This document shows, one piece after another, positions 20,254-29,566 of a stretch of DNA of 64,000 bases (position 1 is its first letter; each line of letters begins with the position of its first letter). Position numbers and translations under genes: made by a program. The notes under the pieces are model-generated. The model ran no database searches. It was not told where the DNA came from and worked only from the letters and a program-made list of their open reading frames with translations. The stretch is from positions 161,786-225,785 of the forward strand of contig NZ_JAGGKL010000004.1 of the NCBI RefSeq assembly GCF_017873625.1, read 5' to 3'. This stretch comes from Methanobacterium petrolearium. Its GTDB lineage: Archaea; Methanobacteriota; Methanobacteria; Methanobacteriales; Methanobacteriaceae.

Positions 20254-20982
20254 TTGAAGATTACATCCATAGGTGCGGATATATCAGGAAACGATGTTTC
20301 CTGTAGCAAAACTTTAATTGAAAATGTCAAAAAGGATATTCCTGATTTACTGAAAATTGGAGCATACAAAGCAGCCCTCACCAATATCACTGGCGATGAT
20401 GTGGTAATCAGCGCCTTTGTAGAAGATGAAAAACTGGTAGATGTTAACAGAGGTATTGTGGACATTCTCCGCAGTAACGCCGAAGACTTGGGAGATATCG
20501 AAGGAATATCACCTACCAGGGAAGAGGCTGGTGAAGGAGTTTCCTATGCTGAAGCAAATATAAGGCAGGACAGATATCCCGATGCTATTATCATTGCATT
20601 TGACACTTATGGTGGGGAATCATTTGTCCATAAAGTTGCTGATTCTGTAATGAAAGCTGCCCAAAGTATGGACAATGTGACAGATATAGGTGGGAGCAGT
20701 TTAAACCACAACAAGGAAATACCTGGTGTGGGATATGTTTCTGCCGAAACAGATGATCCTGTGGTGGTAACAACAGTGGAAGATATTGAAAGCATGGCAG
20801 TGGTAGGTGGGGCTATGATGGGAGCTGCACTTGGCAATAAAAATGTTTATCTGGTGCGTAGAGGATCCCCCTCCTATGTTATCCCGGGAAGTGTTATCAT
20901 GTCCATCACCGCCTATATGAATGGTAATGTAATGGATCTGGCGGTTCCCCTTTCAGAAAAGATGAAGATATTAAAGGTTTGA
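20254..20982 (+). CDS. conserved methanogen protein of unknown function
   Basis: A 242-residue soluble acidic protein. It starts at TTG with a CAGGTGAT ribosome site just upstream. Gly-rich segments (FDTYGGESFVHKVADSVMKAA near 113-133, VVGGAMMGAALG near 188-199) suggest a nucleotide or cofactor fold, but I cannot name the family. A methanogenesis-marker type protein is possible. It lies directly upstream of sucD and hmgA in the same direction, and I recall a similar gene order in Methanothermobacter. Function should be left open. Confidence 0.7.
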   Translation: MKITSIGADISGNDVSCSKTLIENVKKDIPDLLKIGAYKAALTNITGDDVVISAFVEDEKLVDVNRGIVDILRSNAEDLGDIEGISPTREEAGEGVSYAEANIRQDRYPDAIIIAFDTYGGESFVHKVADSVMKAAQSMDNVTDIGGSSLNHNKEIPGVGYVSAETDDPVVVTTVEDIESMAVVGGAMMGAALGNKNVYLVRRGSPSYVIPGSVIMSITAYMNGNVMDLAVPLSEKMKILKV

Positions 20983-21034
20983 ATGGTTTCAAAGAAGTAT
21001 ATTATGTAAATTTTTATAAAAGGAAGTGGTTACA

Positions 21035-21895
21035 GTGATATTTCTCAACGAAGATACTAAATGTGTTGTGCAGGGCATTACCGGTAAACAGGGCTCTTTT
21101 CACACCAGGAGCATGTTGGAATATGATACCAATATCCTGGCAGGCACATCACCAGGTAAAGGGGGTCAGGAGTTTGAGGGAATTCCTGTCTACAATTCTA
21201 TTGGAGAAATAACAGAACAGATGGATGTTAATGCATCTATAATATTTATCCCAGCCCCATTCGCCAAGGACGCTGCCTTCGAAGCCATATCCCAGTTGGA
21301 ACTGGTGGTGATCATCACTGAACACATACCAGTACATGATTCCATGGAAATAGCTCAGTATGCTCGAAGAATGGGTTGTAAAGTAATCGGGCCCAACACT
21401 CCCGGTATCATAACACCAGGAGTTGGTAAACTTGGGATCATGCCCACACATATCTTTAATCCTGGAGATATAGGGATAGTTTCACGTAGTGGAACCCTTA
21501 CCTATGAGGTGGCCAGTCAGATAACTCAGGCTGGTTTAGGGCAGAGCACCTGTCTCGGGATTGGAGGCGACCCTGTGGTAGGAATGGATTTTGCAGAAAT
21601 ATTGCAGAAATTCGAAGAAGACCCTGGTACTAAGGCTATGGCTATGATTGGAGAGATTGGAGGTAATGCTGAGGAAAAAGCTGCAGAATATATTGCTGAG
21701 AACATTACCAAACCAGTAGTGGCCTACATTGCAGGTAGAACCGCTCCACCAGGTAAAAGGATGGGGCATGCTGGAGCAATAATTGAGAGTAATGCTGGAA
21801 CTGCTGAAACTAAGATGAAAGCCCTTAAAGCTGCAGGAGTTGAAGTAGCAGAACAACCATCACAGATTGCATCGGTAATGAAAGATATACTCTAA
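21035..21895 (+). CDS. sucD: succinate-CoA ligase, alpha subunit
   Basis: A 286-residue alpha subunit of succinyl-CoA synthetase, which interconverts succinate, CoA and ATP with succinyl-CoA and ADP in the incomplete reductive TCA branch of methanogens. The CoA-binding Rossmann part starts at VQGITGKQGSFHT. The phosphorylated catalytic histidine is H245 in GHAGAI. I chose GTG at 21035 (giving MIFLNEDTK, the family's usual N-terminus) over the in-frame GTG at 21026, because AAAGGAAG at 21019-21026 then has normal spacing. The beta subunit gene is not in this window. Confidence 0.92.
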   Translation: MIFLNEDTKCVVQGITGKQGSFHTRSMLEYDTNILAGTSPGKGGQEFEGIPVYNSIGEITEQMDVNASIIFIPAPFAKDAAFEAISQLELVVIITEHIPVHDSMEIAQYARRMGCKVIGPNTPGIITPGVGKLGIMPTHIFNPGDIGIVSRSGTLTYEVASQITQAGLGQSTCLGIGGDPVVGMDFAEILQKFEEDPGTKAMAMIGEIGGNAEEKAAEYIAENITKPVVAYIAGRTAPPGKRMGHAGAIIESNAGTAETKMKALKAAGVEVAEQPSQIASVMKDIL

Positions 21896-21994
21896 GGTGT
21901 ATCGAGTAATAAATGGAATTCATTTTATTAAGTTAATGAAAAAGACAACTTTAAGAAAAATGGCCTAAAAAAATAAATAGTTCAGGGTGGTTTT

Positions 21995-23203
21995 ATGGCA
22001 AAAAAAGAAGAAATTGTTGAAAAACTAACTAAAGGAGAGTTAAAACTTTACCAGGTTGAAGATTACACTGATAGCATCCAGGAAGCAGTTGAGGTGAGGA
22101 GAGAGTTTGCAGAACAAATATCTGGAGCCAGCCTCAAGCATGTTTCCAATTATTCGCTGGATATGGCCAGGGCCTTGAAAAAGAATATTGAGAACCCCAT
22201 TGGAGTTGTGCAGATCCCGGTGGGACTGGTCGGACCACTCCAGATCAACGGTGAACATGCCCAGGGAGATTATTATGTTCCCCTGGCCACCTCTGAAGGG
22301 GCTCTGCTGGCTTCGGTTAACCGAGGATGTTCGGTTAGCAAAGCAGTTGGTGGCATCACCGTGCGCATAATAGATGATAAAATGACTCGTGCCCCAGTTA
22401 TCCGGGCAGATTCGATCCAGAAAGCTCTTGAAGTAAAAGAATGGATTGAAAGGCATTTCATCGAACTTAAAGAGGCTTCAGAAAGTACCACACGTCATGG
22501 GAAGTTGTTGAAGGTTGACCCAGTTGTGGTGGTTGGTCGCTATGTTTATCCCCGTTTCACCTTCACCACTGGTGACAGTATGGGCATGAACATGGTCACC
22601 ATAGCCACAGAAAAGGCCCTGGAAATATTAACCCGGGAAACCGGAGCCCATGTAGTGGCACTCAGTGGTAACCTGTGTACGGATAAGAAACCCTCTGCTC
22701 TGAATCTTATTGAAGGCCGTGGGAAGAGTATTGTTGCCGAAATAATCATTCCCAAAGACATTGTGGAAGAAAAACTTAAAACTACATCTGAGGCAATTGT
22801 AGAGGTTAATCAGGCGAAAAATCTCATTGGATCTGCTATTGCCGGTAACATGGGTTTCAATGCCCAGTACGCCAACATGATCGGTGCCATATTCCTGGCC
22901 ACTGGACAGGATGAGGCCCATATTGTGGAGGGTAGTCTGGGAATAACCACTGCCGAAGAACAGAAGGGAGATCTGTACTTTTCTGTGACCCTGCCTGATG
23001 TTCCACTGGCAACAGTTGGGGGAGGAACCAGCTTGGAAACAGCCACCGAGTGCCTGCAGATCATGGGAGTTCATGGAGAAGGTAATGTGGCTAAATTTGC
23101 AGAAATCGTTGGTGCAACTGTCCTGGCAGGTGAACTATCCCTTATGGGTGCACTGGCTGCTGGTCATCTGGCAAGGGCTCATAAGGATTTGGGAAGAGGT
23201 TAA
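21995..23203 (+). CDS. hmgA: hydroxymethylglutaryl-CoA reductase (NADPH), class I
   Basis: A 402-residue class I HMG-CoA reductase making mevalonate, the committed step of archaeal isoprenoid lipid synthesis. It lacks the eukaryotic membrane anchor. The HMG-CoA motifs ENPIGVVQIPVGLVGPL (about 66-82) and GDSMGMNM (about 193-200) are visible, along with the catalytic Glu (TSEGA), Lys (DKKPSA), Asp (GQDEAH) and the C-terminal His (HLARAHK). Start ATG follows a CAGGGTGG ribosome site; it is about 100 bp downstream of sucD. Confidence 0.96.
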   Translation: MAKKEEIVEKLTKGELKLYQVEDYTDSIQEAVEVRREFAEQISGASLKHVSNYSLDMARALKKNIENPIGVVQIPVGLVGPLQINGEHAQGDYYVPLATSEGALLASVNRGCSVSKAVGGITVRIIDDKMTRAPVIRADSIQKALEVKEWIERHFIELKEASESTTRHGKLLKVDPVVVVGRYVYPRFTFTTGDSMGMNMVTIATEKALEILTRETGAHVVALSGNLCTDKKPSALNLIEGRGKSIVAEIIIPKDIVEEKLKTTSEAIVEVNQAKNLIGSAIAGNMGFNAQYANMIGAIFLATGQDEAHIVEGSLGITTAEEQKGDLYFSVTLPDVPLATVGGGTSLETATECLQIMGVHGEGNVAKFAEIVGATVLAGELSLMGALAAGHLARAHKDLGRG

Positions 23204-23234
23204 TTGTAATGTTAACCCATGTTAAGGGATTATT

Positions 23235-23522
23235 ATGAACAAAGAAATACTTAAAATAAAGGAAAAAGTTGTTAATGTTTTGCTCAAACATAACGTCAAA
23301 AAAGCAGCTTTTTTCGGATCAATAGTTCGAGATGAACTAACCGAGACCAGTGATCTTGATCTACTGATTGAATTTGAAGGTGATAAAAGCCTCTTAAATC
23401 TAGTTGACTTAAAATTAGAACTTGAAAAATGTTTAAATAGAAAAGTAGATGTTATCACATACAATTCATTGCATCCCCTTCTTAAAGAACGGATTTTGAA
23501 GGAACAGGAAGCAATAATATGA
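23235..23522 (+). CDS. mntA: MntA-type nucleotidyltransferase antitoxin
   Basis: A 95-residue minimal nucleotidyltransferase with the motif G28S29...S39D40L41D42, the metal-binding site of the DNA polymerase beta-like fold. In HepT/MntA modules this protein is the antitoxin and AMPylates the HEPN toxin on a tyrosine close to its active site. The downstream hepT gene overlaps it by 4 bp (ATGA), typical of translational coupling. Start ATG at 23235 is 32 bp behind hmgA. Confidence 0.9.
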   Translation: MNKEILKIKEKVVNVLLKHNVKKAAFFGSIVRDELTETSDLDLLIEFEGDKSLLNLVDLKLELEKCLNRKVDVITYNSLHPLLKERILKEQEAII

Positions 23523-23860
23523 GTAAAGATCCTAAGGTATTCTTAGAACATATTCTGGAATCTATTGAACTTATTGAAGATTATACCAGTGAATTGGCCA
23601 AAGAAGATTTTCTTAACTCCGTGTTGTTACAAGATGCAATCATAAGAAGAATTGAAATTATTGGAGAAGCAATTAAAAATCTTCCTGAAGATCTGAAAAA
23701 TAAGTATCCTGAAGTTCCTTGGAGGAATATTGCAGGAATGAGAGATGTTGTAGTTCATGAATACTTTGGAATAGATCTTGATCTGACCTGGAAAGTTGTT
23801 CAGAGTGATATTCCATATTTGAAGAGAAAAATTCTCAAGATAAAAGAAGAATTAGACTAA
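23519..23860 (+). CDS. hepT: HepT-type HEPN ribonuclease toxin (DUF86)
   Basis: A 113-residue all-helical HEPN protein. The catalytic motif RX4HXY is intact as R75DVVVHEY82, including the tyrosine (Y82) that MntA AMPylates in characterised systems. HepT toxins cleave RNA, including tRNA ends. Length and gene order (mntA first, 4 bp overlap) match the canonical module, so it should be functional. It lies between hmgA and a VIT-family gene without sign of recent insertion. Confidence 0.92.
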   Translation: MSKDPKVFLEHILESIELIEDYTSELAKEDFLNSVLLQDAIIRRIEIIGEAIKNLPEDLKNKYPEVPWRNIAGMRDVVVHEYFGIDLDLTWKVVQSDIPYLKRKILKIKEELD

Positions 23861-23892
23861 TTTTAAATTTATTACACATCGGAGCAAATTGA

Positions 23893-24474
23893 ATGAACAT
23901 CCGCGAATTTATAAATGAATACTTTAAAATGAGTCGTTACGTGGCTCTGGGAACCATGGATGGAATACTGGCTGTGATGGGAGTTACCTTAACTGCCAGT
24001 GGTGTGGCTGGTGCAGCTGGTCTGGAAATTTCCAATTTCTCTGTTGGATTAACTGGTCTGGCAGGAGGCATAGCCCTGGCAATGTCCAATGCATTCGGTT
24101 CTTTTATTGGTGAACGGGCCGAAGAAGTGCGTACCATCCGAGATCTGGAGCATAAGATGATGCTGGATGAGGGTAAACTGGATGACACTCATATTCACCA
24201 GCAGGCTAAGAGGCGAATCTTCATGAGCATGTTCACCCACGGATTCAGCAGCTTCATTGGCTCATTCGTACCAGTACTACCTTTCCTGCTTATTTCTGAT
24301 AAGATGACTGCCACCATATGCACCATCGTGCTCTGTTTCATTGCATTGATCATACTGGGTGTGTATTTAGGCCGTGTATCCCGTGAAAGTTTACTTAAAA
24401 CCAGCCTTGAAATCGTGCTCATCGGTGTATTAATTGGTGTGGTCAGTTTCTTAATTGGTGGAGGGCATGGTTAA
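23893..24474 (+). CDS. VIT1/CCC1 family membrane protein
   Basis: A 193-residue membrane protein with about five helices. The first (RYVALGTMDGILAVMGVTL) is characteristic of the VIT1/CCC1 iron and manganese transporters. A cytoplasmic loop of Glu and His residues (about 75-110, GERAEEVRTIRDLEHKMM) corresponds to the metal-binding region. Yeast and plant relatives move Fe2+ or Mn2+ out of the cytosol; the ion moved here is not known. A GGAG ribosome site precedes the ATG. Confidence 0.85.
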   Translation: MNIREFINEYFKMSRYVALGTMDGILAVMGVTLTASGVAGAAGLEISNFSVGLTGLAGGIALAMSNAFGSFIGERAEEVRTIRDLEHKMMLDEGKLDDTHIHQQAKRRIFMSMFTHGFSSFIGSFVPVLPFLLISDKMTATICTIVLCFIALIILGVYLGRVSRESLLKTSLEIVLIGVLIGVVSFLIGGGHG

Positions 24475-24527
24475 CCATGACACATACCTAAAATTTTATC
24501 CTAAATTAAAAATAAAAATAAAAAAAT

Positions 24528-24560
24528 GCTGCATTAAGGCAGCGCTTCCCAACATTCCTT
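24528..24560 (+). terminator. small hairpin downstream of VIT gene
   Basis: GCTGC (24528-24532) pairs with GCAGC (24539-24543) around a 6-base loop, shortly followed by a T-rich stretch. It lies between two convergent genes and may help end transcription on either strand. Confidence 0.4.
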
Positions 24561-24641
24561 TTATTTTCAATTATTTGTTATGAAGATGTTGAATAGTTTA
24601 ATAGAAAGAATAGTGGAAAATTTTATAATAAAATAACCCAT

Positions 24642-25490
24642 TTATAAATCCATCTCTACATTGTAAATCCTTTCAGGGATTTCCACATGGATCCGGTAGG
24701 CATCTTCTTCTGTGAGTAAACCCGCATTGATCAGTTTCCTGGTTCTTCTGGGAACGGTTCTGGGACCCATAACTGCCCCTGGTCTTGTTTTATCATCCAG
24801 GTAATCGGTTTCCATGAGGAAGTTTTTACCCTTCTTTACAGCCTCACGCATCACATCCCCACTGGCAATAAGCGAAGGTGTAATACCATAGTTTTCCTCT
24901 GGGAGGATAAATGGTCCTGAGAAATGTTTGATGACTTTTTCCTCTTTTAAATGGGCTTTCTTGGCCATCTCGGCAAATTCATGGTACTGTTCTTCTGAAG
25001 CACTCTCGGTGTGCAGTTGCACCGGGCAGTCTGCTTCACGTGCCAGTTCCATGGCATATATTATGAGACGGTTATGGACTTCCATTTCCTCTTCTGGGAC
25101 TGGGTAGTGTGGTCTGCCAATTTCACCTATGCCCACTGCCCTTCCCTCCATCACCATGTTTTTGGCTGCCTCCAGAGCACCCCTCATTAACTCTTCAGCC
25201 TGGGCCAGATCCATACCTGCCTCAACACGTCGGCTGAGCTCTGCAGGATGGGCTCCCACCACTGCAAAGGCTTTAACCTCAGTTTCCTGGTTGATCTCAT
25301 CTGCATACTTTACAACCAGTTCCATGGCCTCAACAAAATTACATTCCGGATTTACGGTCCATGTGGGCTTGTTGGGGATGATCATGGCTGTTCCCCCTGA
25401 TCTATGAAATTTAGAGGCTACCTCTAAAGGTCCTTCACCGTTTATAGGATCTACGTGTATGTGATTGTCAGTGGATGGTATGTTGTCCAT
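24642..25490 (-). CDS. TatD-related metal-dependent hydrolase
   Basis: A 282-residue TIM-barrel hydrolase of the TatD/amidohydrolase type. The metal-binding NHIHVDP is at residues 8-14. Further conserved parts are GEIGRPHYPVP (about 122-132), QLHTES (about 157) and ETDYLDD (about 227), giving the H-x-H, E, H, D ligand pattern. Such archaeal proteins are annotated as putative deoxyribonuclease-like hydrolases; the true substrate is unknown. It follows aroE in the same direction, separated by a 22 bp tandem repeat array. Confidence 0.85.
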   Translation of the reverse strand: MDNIPSTDNHIHVDPINGEGPLEVASKFHRSGGTAMIIPNKPTWTVNPECNFVEAMELVVKYADEINQETEVKAFAVVGAHPAELSRRVEAGMDLAQAEELMRGALEAAKNMVMEGRAVGIGEIGRPHYPVPEEEMEVHNRLIIYAMELAREADCPVQLHTESASEEQYHEFAEMAKKAHLKEEKVIKHFSGPFILPEENYGITPSLIASGDVMREAVKKGKNFLMETDYLDDKTRPGAVMGPRTVPRRTRKLINAGLLTEEDAYRIHVEIPERIYNVEMDL

Positions 25491-25516
25491 GTGATACTAA
25501 CCTCATGTTGCCAATT

Positions 25517-25626
25517 TAATCTACTCTGGTTATCGACCTAATCTACTCTGGTTATCAGCCCAATCTACTCTGGTTATCAGCCTAATCTACTCTGGTTATC
25601 AGCCTAATCTACTGTGATTATCAGTA
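25517..25626. repeat. 22 bp tandem array, five units
   Basis: Five consecutive 22-base units (first 20 bases of the consensus TAATCTACTCTGGTTATCAG) with few changes, the fifth most diverged, and a partial sixth running to the aroE stop. It fills the space between aroE (ends 25635) and the start of the TatD-like gene (25490). Confidence 0.9.
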
Positions 25627-25634
25627 TAATCTGT

Positions 25635-26492
25635 TCAACTTACATAACCCAATCCTTTCATTATTGCTTCTTCAAACACTTTAAAGGGTGGATTGATCCC
25701 GGTCCAGATGCGGAATGATTCCATTCCCTGATAAATTAACATTCTGGTACCGTTAATGGTTTTTGCGCCTGCCTTTTCTGCTTCACGTATCAGGCCTGTT
25801 TTCAGTGGATTGTAGACTATGTCGTTAACCACCAAATCTCGGTGCATCATACTGCTCGTTACAATGGGCTTTTGATCCTCATGGGGATGCATACCAACAG
25901 GCGTGGTATTTATCAGAACATCTGTGTCCTTTAACTCTTCAACCAACTTATCATCAAGACCTAAACAGCCCACTGAGGTGGCAAAATTCTGACCAAGATC
26001 ATCTGTGAGTTTACAGGCATTTTCCAGGGTGCGGTTGGCTATTAAAACCTCTCCGGCACCAGCAAGGAGTGATTGGAATGATACTGCCCGTGCAGCACCA
26101 CCAGCACCAATAATGATTATTTTTTTACCCTTAACTGGTGTGACTTCTTCAATTGCCTTAACAGCCCCCAGTCCATCAGTGTTAAAACCGGTGAGTGTGT
26201 TTTTTCTAAACTTAAGGGTGTTAACTGCACCTATAAGCTGTGCTGCCTGACCTATCTCATCAAGGTATTTTATTACCTCCCTTTTATGAGGAATGGTTAT
26301 GTTCAGCCCCTTAATTCCCATAGATCTTGCACCAGCAATTGCAGAGGCCAGATTTTCAGGCCTAACCTGAAATGGAACGTAAATATAATCCATCTTAAGA
26401 TGTTTGAAGGCAGCGTTGTGCATGGGAGGGGATAGACTGTGCTGGACTGGATCTCCCATTATACCCACCACTGCAGTTTTACCAGTTATCAA
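25635..26492 (-). CDS. aroE: shikimate dehydrogenase (NADP+)
   Basis: A 285-residue enzyme reducing 3-dehydroshikimate to shikimate. The substrate-binding N-terminal domain has SLSPPMHNAAF (about 18-28) and the catalytic lysine in NITIPHKREV. The Rossmann domain has GAGGAARAV (about 127-135) with the NADP-binding NRT. NTTPVGM and the C-terminal GMESFRIWTG are conserved. Length is normal. The gene is probably co-transcribed with the TatD-like gene downstream. Confidence 0.95.
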   Translation of the reverse strand: MITGKTAVVGIMGDPVQHSLSPPMHNAAFKHLKMDYIYVPFQVRPENLASAIAGARSMGIKGLNITIPHKREVIKYLDEIGQAAQLIGAVNTLKFRKNTLTGFNTDGLGAVKAIEEVTPVKGKKIIIIGAGGAARAVSFQSLLAGAGEVLIANRTLENACKLTDDLGQNFATSVGCLGLDDKLVEELKDTDVLINTTPVGMHPHEDQKPIVTSSMMHRDLVVNDIVYNPLKTGLIREAEKAGAKTINGTRMLIYQGMESFRIWTGINPPFKVFEEAIMKGLGYVS

Positions 26493-27014
26493 TTCAAATC
26501 ACCAAAATACTATTTTTTTAGGGAATATTCAATTTTTAAACCCTCCGTGGAAGGAAAAGTTTTTAGTTTTGAATTATTTATTCATCCAGTAATGTATTAT
26601 ATATTGTTTAGTTATGTTTGCAATCTATAAAATTATTCTGGCCCCTTGGATTTTTCTGTATTAAGGAAATGATTTTGTTTTATTTTTTCAAGGGTTGATG
26701 GGTAATAATTGGTTATTTAAAATATTGGAGGGACTTACCCTGGTGCCGGATAGGAATTGAAATATTAAAATAAACATTAAAAAGAGGCGGGAATGGTAAG
26801 GTAAGGAATAGTAGATGATTAATGAGATTTAAGCTAAGATTTTGAGTTTAATTAATAAAAAACCTAAAACTTTTTTTCTATTTTTAATTTTAATCAGAGA
26901 TTTTAAAAAAAAATATTTATAATGATTAATAATATAGATATATATACTAAACAGAACTTATTAACCAGCAGAACAATCAAACAGCTTTAAATAGTTAATA
27001 ACAGTGGGATAAGA
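26493..27014. other. divergent promoter region between aroE and acs
   Basis: About 520 bp of very AT-rich DNA without a gene. Candidate TATA elements for acs lie at about 26915-26945 (TTTATAAT and ATATATAC), 70-100 bp upstream of the acs start. Confidence 0.55.
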
Positions 27015-28916
27015 ATGATAAGAGATACCACCGTCCTTATGAATGAGAAAAGGGTATTCAAACCAAGTGAAGAAATAAAGGAAAATGCCCTGGTTAAAAA
27101 TTGGGAAGCAGAAATTGAAAAAGGTAAAAACTTGGAAAAATATTGGTCAGAGAAAGCAGAACAGTTTGAATGGTTCAAAAAATGGGATAAAGTTCTTGAT
27201 GAGTCAAACAAACCCTTTTATAAATGGTTTTTAGGTGGAAAAATCAATCTGGCCTACAATGCTGTTGACCGATGGATTAAATCTGAAAAAAGAAACCAAG
27301 TTGCAATAATCTACATAAACGAACGTGGAGAAGAAAAAAAAATCACCTTCTATGAACTCTACTTAGCAGTGAACAAACTGGCCAATGCCCTTAAAAACTT
27401 AGGTGTGAAAAAAGGGGACATAGTCTCTACTTACATGCCCATGTGTCCTGAACTCTTAATCGCACTACTTGCCTGCACTAAAATCGGGGCAATACACAGT
27501 GTGATCTACTCTGGACTTAGTGTAGGTTCATTGGTGGAACGTATTAACGAGACCCAGGTTAAAGTACTCTTCACAGCTGATGGAACATACAGGAGGGGTA
27601 AAGTAATAGATCTCAAAAGCATTGCTGATGAAGCAGTCCTGCAGTGTCCATCCGTTGAAACTATTGTGGTGGTTAACCACACCGGAACTCCCATTGAACT
27701 ATCCAAATTATCAGGAAGAGAAATCTTCTATGAAAGGCTGGTGGAAGGTGAAGCATCTTACTGTGAACCAGAACCCATGGACTCTGAAGATCCTCTCTTC
27801 ATACTTTATACTTCAGGAAGTACTGGGAAACCCAAAGGAGTCATACACACCACTGCAGGTTACATGTTAGGAACAGCTACCACTCTCCGTTATGTATTTG
27901 ACATCCATGAAGATGATCTGTTCTGGTGCACTGGAGACATTGGATGGATCACTGGACACAGTTACGTTATCTACGGACCCTTACTTTTGGGAACCACCAC
28001 TGTAGTCTATGAAGGAGCACCCGACTACCCTGACCCTGGAGTATGGTGGAAGATCGTGGAAAAATATGGTGTTACCAAGTTCTACACAGCACCCACTGCC
28101 ATCAGACACCTTATGAGATTTGGAATACGATACACTGATCTTTACAACCTGGAATCCCTCCGTATTTTAGGGACGGTGGGAGAACCCATCAACCCAGAAG
28201 CCTGGATCTGGCTCTATAAAAATGTGGGTAAAGAAAGATGCCCTCTCATGGACACCTGGTGGCAAACAGAAACTGGTATGCACATGATATCACCTCTACC
28301 TGTATCCGACTTAAAACCAGGAGCAACCGCCCTACCTTTACCAGGAGTTGATGCTGACGTGGTAGATGGAAAAGGAAACCCGGTGCCTGTAGGAAAAGGA
28401 GGATATCTGGTTATCAAAAAACCCTGGCCCGCCATGTTCCGTAACCTACATAAAAATAAAGAACGGTTTAAAGAGATATGGAGTGAATTTCCAGGATGCA
28501 TTTATAACGCTGGGGACATGGTTCGTAAAGACGAAGATGGATACTTCTGGATCCAGGGACGTAGCGATGATGTCCTGAAAATTGCCGGACACCGTATAGG
28601 AACTGCAGAAGTGGAATCTGCCTTTGTATCACACCCTGCTGTTGTTGAAGCAGCTGTTATCGGAAGGTCTGACCCCATTAAGGGGGAAATTATCAAGGCC
28701 TTCATCATCCTACGTGGAGGATATGAACTTAAAACAAAACTCATTGGGGAACTTAAAAAACATGTACGTCATGAACTGGGACCGGTAGCTGTACTGGGTG
28801 AAATCGTGCAGGTGGATAAACTACCTAAAACAAGGAGTGGTAAGATCATGCACAGAATTCTACGAGCCCAGGAAATGGGTGAAAATCTGGGTGATACATC
28901 CACACTGGAAGAATAG
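27015..28916 (+). CDS. acs: acetyl-CoA synthetase (AMP-forming)
   Basis: A 633-residue enzyme that activates acetate with ATP and CoA, letting a hydrogenotrophic methanogen assimilate acetate. The adenylate-forming motifs are in order: YTSGSTGKPKGV near residue 269, the WWQTETG core near 420, GRSDDVLKIAGHRI near 517, and the C-terminal PKTRSGK with catalytic Lys610. Length and the N-terminal region are normal for acs; ATG at 27015 is preferred over 27039 because family members extend this far. The gene is monocistronic with a long upstream region. Confidence 0.95.
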   Translation: MIRDTTVLMNEKRVFKPSEEIKENALVKNWEAEIEKGKNLEKYWSEKAEQFEWFKKWDKVLDESNKPFYKWFLGGKINLAYNAVDRWIKSEKRNQVAIIYINERGEEKKITFYELYLAVNKLANALKNLGVKKGDIVSTYMPMCPELLIALLACTKIGAIHSVIYSGLSVGSLVERINETQVKVLFTADGTYRRGKVIDLKSIADEAVLQCPSVETIVVVNHTGTPIELSKLSGREIFYERLVEGEASYCEPEPMDSEDPLFILYTSGSTGKPKGVIHTTAGYMLGTATTLRYVFDIHEDDLFWCTGDIGWITGHSYVIYGPLLLGTTTVVYEGAPDYPDPGVWWKIVEKYGVTKFYTAPTAIRHLMRFGIRYTDLYNLESLRILGTVGEPINPEAWIWLYKNVGKERCPLMDTWWQTETGMHMISPLPVSDLKPGATALPLPGVDADVVDGKGNPVPVGKGGYLVIKKPWPAMFRNLHKNKERFKEIWSEFPGCIYNAGDMVRKDEDGYFWIQGRSDDVLKIAGHRIGTAEVESAFVSHPAVVEAAVIGRSDPIKGEIIKAFIILRGGYELKTKLIGELKKHVRHELGPVAVLGEIVQVDKLPKTRSGKIMHRILRAQEMGENLGDTSTLEE

Positions 28917-29206
28917 AAACACCCACATGGGAAGAGGAAAAAAATCAACAACATGAAAAAATCACTAAATAAAAGACCAACAGATATTATAAAATGCTCT
29001 TAAATTAACTATAGGGAGAATCTACGGGAAAAAAATAACAATGGGATGATGCTGAATAGATTAAAAAGTGTGATAAAGGAAGTTAAAGGGAAAAAATAGG
29101 TTGTCCTGTATCATTATGGCATTTTAGACAAATAGCAAAGTATAAGTGTATACAATAAAAAAATACATTTTATACCTAAATACTTAGATGGGGGGGGCAT
29201 ACTGTT

Positions 29207-29566
29207 ATGAAGAAAGAAATTATTGTAATGCTTGTTGTTTGTTCAATTGTAGTAGTAGCTGGTTGTACTAATCCCTTTCAAAATGAGGATGATAATGAGA
29301 AGAACACAACCATCGTGATCCATGAAGATGGCGATTCTTCCAGTGGATCAGGTAGCTCTAGTGGTTCATCCAGTAGTGGATCAACCGTAAACGCACAAAA
29401 TTGCCCTAATTGTGGACATTACCCCTGGTATCAGGGTTCCAGGTGTCCTACCTGCGGTTGGGGAGACAATGATGGAATACTCTACTGTCCTAGTTGTGGA
29501 GCATACGCCTTCCATGGTGACAGTTGGAGGAAAGGATACTGTACTGCTTGTGGATATACCACTTAA
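29207..29566 (+). CDS. secreted lipoprotein-like protein with double zinc ribbon
   Basis: A 119-residue protein. A hydrophobic leader ends in the lipobox VVAGC20, so Cys20 may be lipid-modified and anchor the protein outside. A Ser/Gly linker (about 42-60) follows, then cysteine pairs CPNCG, CPTCGW, CPSCGAY and CTACGY, which can form two zinc ribbons. I do not recognise a named family. The ribosome site sits in an unbroken run of eight G residues (29190-29197), 9 bases before the ATG. Confidence 0.7.
   Translation: MKKEIIVMLVVCSIVVVAGCTNPFQNEDDNEKNTTIVIHEDGDSSSGSGSSSGSSSSGSTVNAQNCPNCGHYPWYQGSRCPTCGWGDNDGILYCPSCGAYAFHGDSWRKGYCTACGYTT

Noticed and set aside
25517..25626. CRISPR array
   Set aside because: The units are directly adjacent with no unique spacers, and no cas genes are nearby; it is a plain tandem repeat.
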